From Opitutaceae bacterium (GTDB lineage Bacteria > Verrucomicrobiota > Verrucomicrobiia > Opitutales > Opitutaceae): a stretch of DNA of 7,259 nucleotides. Under the pieces are notes generated by a model. That model was not told the origin of the DNA. It saw only the letters and a list, made by a program, of their open reading frames with translations, and did no database searches. The DNA lies in NCBI GenBank assembly GCA_016763045.1, contig JAESUN010000069.1, positions 1 through 7,259 on the forward strand, read 5' to 3'. Position 1 is the first letter of the stretch; every line of letters begins with the position of its first letter. Below, in pieces: positions 5,318 through 7,259 of the stretch. A program made the position numbers and the translations under genes.

Positions 5318-6868
5318 TCAATGCTTAAAGTGACGCATCCCGGTAAAGACCATCGCCATATCTCGTTCGTCAGCTGCAGCAATGAGCTCGTTATCCCTAA
5401 TAGCCCCACCCGGCTGGATAGCGGCCGTCGACCCTGCATCCGCCGCAGCGATAAGCCCGTCTGCGAAAGGGAAAAGAGCTTCTGAAACAACGACAGAGCC
5501 TTTCAGATCGAGTCCGGCTTGCTCTGCTTTCCATACTGCAATATTCGAGCTATCGACCCGTGCCATTTGCCCCGCACCAATCCCCAAGGTTCTTTCTCCT
5601 TTGGTATAAACGATTGCATTCGATTTTACATGCCGAACTATTTTCCAACCAAATAACATGCTCTTCCATTCCTCATCCGTCGGTTGCCGTTTCGTAACAA
5701 CCTTAAAGGTATCGGGTTGAGCGGGTGCCCTATCCTTATCCTGGAGAAGAACTCCTCCGATAACAGTGCGAATTTCCTGCAACGCATCGGGTCCTAATCC
5801 TTCCTTACTAACCATAAGGCGAAGATTTTTCTTCTTCTTGAAAATTTCAAGCGCTTCAGGGCTAAACCCAGGAGCAATAATCACTTCGCAAAAGATATCG
5901 GCGATTTCCTTTGCCAGATCTCCACCCAAGGTCTGATTCACCGTGATGATACCACCAAAAGGTGCCTGTTTATCCGTCTCAAAGGCCTGATGCCAAGCCT
6001 CTAACAACGTATCAGCACTGGCTACACCACAAGGATTTGTATGTTTGAGAATAGAAACCGTCGGTTTTTGAAATTCACCGATCAGAAAGACAGCCGAACT
6101 GATATCCAGGATATTATTATAGCTGAGAGCTTTACCCTGTAGCTGCTCCAAGTGATCAAAGAAAGTGCCGTAAAGTGCCGCCTTTTGATGAGGGTTTTCT
6201 CCGTAACGAAGGGACTGAACCTTAGGTAGAGAAATCTCATACTGTGCCGGAAACCCCGAAATAGCATCCATATCCGGAGATTGTTGGCCTGCGAGATACA
6301 CCGCAATCGCCTTATCGTATGTTCCGGTTGTTTGAAATACCTTTTGCGCCAGCTCACTACGTAAAGAAGAAAGGGTCTGCTCATCTTCGTCAGACAATGC
6401 CTCAAGCACACGACAATAATCGGAAGAATCACACACAACCGTCACACTGGCATGGTTTTTCGCCGCACTACGAAGCATACTCGGCCCCCCGATATCAATA
6501 TTCTCGATAGCTTCCTCGAAAGTCACTCCTGGTTTTGCAATCGTGGCTTCAAACGGATATAAATTAACAACAACTAAGTCGATTAGATCGATGCCATTTT
6601 CACGAGCCTGTTTAAGATGCTCTTCCTTATCACGGCGGCAGAGTAGCCCACCGTGAATCTTAGGATGAAGTGTCTTTACTCGCCCCTCCATCATTTCAGG
6701 AAATCCCGTATGCTCACTCACATCCGTCACTGGAAGACCTTTCTCAGAGAGCAACCGAGCGGTCCCTCCGGTCGAAAGAAGTTTGTAACCATGTTTATGA
6801 ACCAAATCAGTTGCAAATTCAACTAATCCGGATTTGTCCCAGACAGAAAGGAGAGCGAGCTTTTCCAT
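5318..6868 (-). CDS. purH: Bifunctional purine biosynthesis protein PurH (AICAR transformylase / IMP cyclohydrolase)
   Basis: This 516-residue protein catalyses the last two steps of de novo IMP synthesis: formylation of AICAR using 10-formyl-tetrahydrofolate, then ring closure. The N-terminal MGS-like cyclohydrolase domain (about 1-145) has LLSVWDKSG, STGGTA (32-37), GRVKTLHPKIHGG (62-74) and NIDIGGPSM (123-131). The transformylase domain has RYGENPHQ (221-228), the catalytic K275-H276 pair in ILKHTNPCG, GIGAGQMAR (429-437), FPFADG, QPGGAIRD and the closing MVFTGMRHFKH. It is full length with all key motifs. The ATG at 6868 starts exactly at the conserved N-terminus (MEKLALLSVWDKSG); the open frame continues 43 codons upstream, but those residues do not belong to the family. 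No Shine-Dalgarno is present, and a small hairpin sits 9 nt before the start. It is probably the first gene of a purH-M48-M20 unit. Confidence 0.98.
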   Translation of the reverse strand: MEKLALLSVWDKSGLVEFATDLVHKHGYKLLSTGGTARLLSEKGLPVTDVSEHTGFPEMMEGRVKTLHPKIHGGLLCRRDKEEHLKQARENGIDLIDLVVVNLYPFEATIAKPGVTFEEAIENIDIGGPSMLRSAAKNHASVTVVCDSSDYCRVLEALSDEDEQTLSSLRSELAQKVFQTTGTYDKAIAVYLAGQQSPDMDAISGFPAQYEISLPKVQSLRYGENPHQKAALYGTFFDHLEQLQGKALSYNNILDISSAVFLIGEFQKPTVSILKHTNPCGVASADTLLEAWHQAFETDKQAPFGGIITVNQTLGGDLAKEIADIFCEVIIAPGFSPEALEIFKKKKNLRLMVSKEGLGPDALQEIRTVIGGVLLQDKDRAPAQPDTFKVVTKRQPTDEEWKSMLFGWKIVRHVKSNAIVYTKGERTLGIGAGQMARVDSSNIAVWKAEQAGLDLKGSVVVSEALFPFADGLIAAADAGSTAAIQPGGAIRDNELIAAADERDMAMVFTGMRHFKH

Positions 6869-6877
6869 AGAGTTTTT

Positions 6878-6891
6878 GTGCTCGGAAGCAC
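6878..6891 (-). promoter_or_regulatory. Small hairpin in the purH 5' leader
   Basis: On the minus strand GTGCT-TCCG-AGCAC forms a 5-bp stem with a 4-nt loop, ending 9 nt before the purH ATG. It is followed by A residues rather than a T run, so it is not an intrinsic terminator. It occupies the place where a Shine-Dalgarno would be. Whether it regulates translation is speculation. Confidence 0.3.
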
Positions 6892-6974
6892 CCGTTCTTT
6901 CAAGAGAAAAGCCCAAATTCGACGAGAAAGACCCCAAATGCCTCCACAAAGAATTTCTCTCTTTTACCCGTTTC

Positions 6975-7259
6975 TTAATCCAGAAAATACATTTCAATCA
7001 ATGCCACACCCAAAGTGCCGTCGGAGCTTCGGATATGCGCCGTGTAAACACCCGGCTCAAGAGTTAAGAGAATAGCCGCATCCTTCGATTCTGGAGCAAA
7101 AGCCGGTAATCCTGCTTCTGCAAAAGCGGCACTGAGAGCCTCAGCATTATCATCACCCCAGTCCTCATTAAAATCAATCGATGTATTACCTGAGAAAACT
7201 TCTATCTGAGGGTCGCGTAAATACCCAGGAACATTGCTCGCCGCTAATCCCGAGCCCAC
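6975..7259 (-). CDS. C-terminal end of a (probably large, secreted) verrucomicrobial-type protein, 5' part beyond right edge
   Basis: Ninety-four codons run in from the right edge to a TAA at 6975. The codon at the edge is GTG, but it is almost certainly an internal valine, because the sequence starts mid-domain. Visible in order: GSGLA, L-x-DP-x-I-x-VF, N-x-DWGDDN, a helix (ALSAAFAEAGLPAF), SKDAAILLTLEPGVYTA and GVALIEMYFLD. I recognise this arrangement as a domain common at the C-terminus of large exported or surface proteins of Verrucomicrobiota and Lentisphaerota, often after other adhesion or carbohydrate-related domains. I have no formal domain name or known activity for it. The segment is acidic with no membrane span and ends soon after the domain, so there is no visible PEP-CTERM or LPXTG-like anchor. 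It lies 106 nt upstream of purH on the same strand, with no clear terminator between. Confidence 0.7.
   Translation of the reverse strand: MGSGLAASNVPGYLRDPQIEVFSGNTSIDFNEDWGDDNAEALSAAFAEAGLPAFAPESKDAAILLTLEPGVYTAHIRSSDGTLGVALIEMYFLD

Noticed and set aside
6869..6974. ZTP (pfl) or purine riboswitch upstream of purH
   Set aside because: The spacer is short and I see none of the conserved core sequences of these RNAs, only one small hairpin.
6869..6997. Longer PurH beginning at 6997
   Set aside because: The 43 extra codons do not resemble the PurH N-terminus, would overlap the end of the upstream gene, and the family start MEKLALLSVWDKSG coincides with the ATG at 6868.
1..7259. Mobile element, CRISPR, toxin-antitoxin or phage-defence system
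   Set aside because: No transposase, integrase, direct-repeat array, short paired toxin/antitoxin frames or nuclease/helicase genes are present; all long frames are explained by housekeeping or envelope genes.

Overview
This is an ordinary chromosomal housekeeping segment. It holds eight protein genes (two cut by the window edges) and one tRNA, and I see no mobile element, CRISPR array, phage gene or obvious foreign island. The most telling taxonomic clue is the C-terminal domain of the protein cut by the right edge (GLA / DP / N-x-DW / PG-x-YTA / GVALIE pattern). I associate it with secreted proteins of Verrucomicrobiota and Lentisphaerota, especially Opitutae. The left-edge hydrolase (a type familiar from the Planctomycetes-Verrucomicrobia group), the Pal-type and M48 lipoproteins of a Gram-negative envelope, the moderate base composition and the near absence of Shine-Dalgarno sequences fit that. 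The phylum assignment is inference.

Layout from left to right. At 1-475 (minus) is the 5' part of a cytoplasmic alpha/beta-hydrolase gene. A 226-bp divergent spacer follows, carrying a small inverted repeat and a candidate promoter. A tRNA-Lys(UUU) lies at 702-777 with its CCA encoded, and only 17 nt later an orphan NarL/FixJ-type response regulator starts (795-1457, plus). It converges on a two-domain CbiX/SirB-like chelatase (1486-2337, minus). Divergent from that is a Pal/OmpA-like peptidoglycan-binding lipoprotein (2445-3008, plus), which ends at a strong bidirectional terminator. The rest is on the minus strand, in transcription order: the 3' end of a large, probably secreted protein (6975-7259), purH (5318-6868), an M48 zinc-metalloprotease lipoprotein (4474-5271) and an M20 dipeptidase (3068-4438).

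purH, the M48 protease and the M20 peptidase have gaps of 46 and 35 nt and could form one transcription unit. PurH makes IMP, the M48 protein probably handles envelope-protein quality control, and the M20 enzyme cleaves small peptides. No pathway obviously links them. Pal and the M48 lipoprotein both belong to the envelope but lie in separate units. The chelatase has no tetrapyrrole or cobalamin neighbours here.

I looked for an undescribed system and did not find one. The points most worth a second look are the tRNA-Lys/response-regulator junction, the chelatase whose N-terminal half has lost both active-site histidines, and the lack of ribosome-binding sites at nearly every start.
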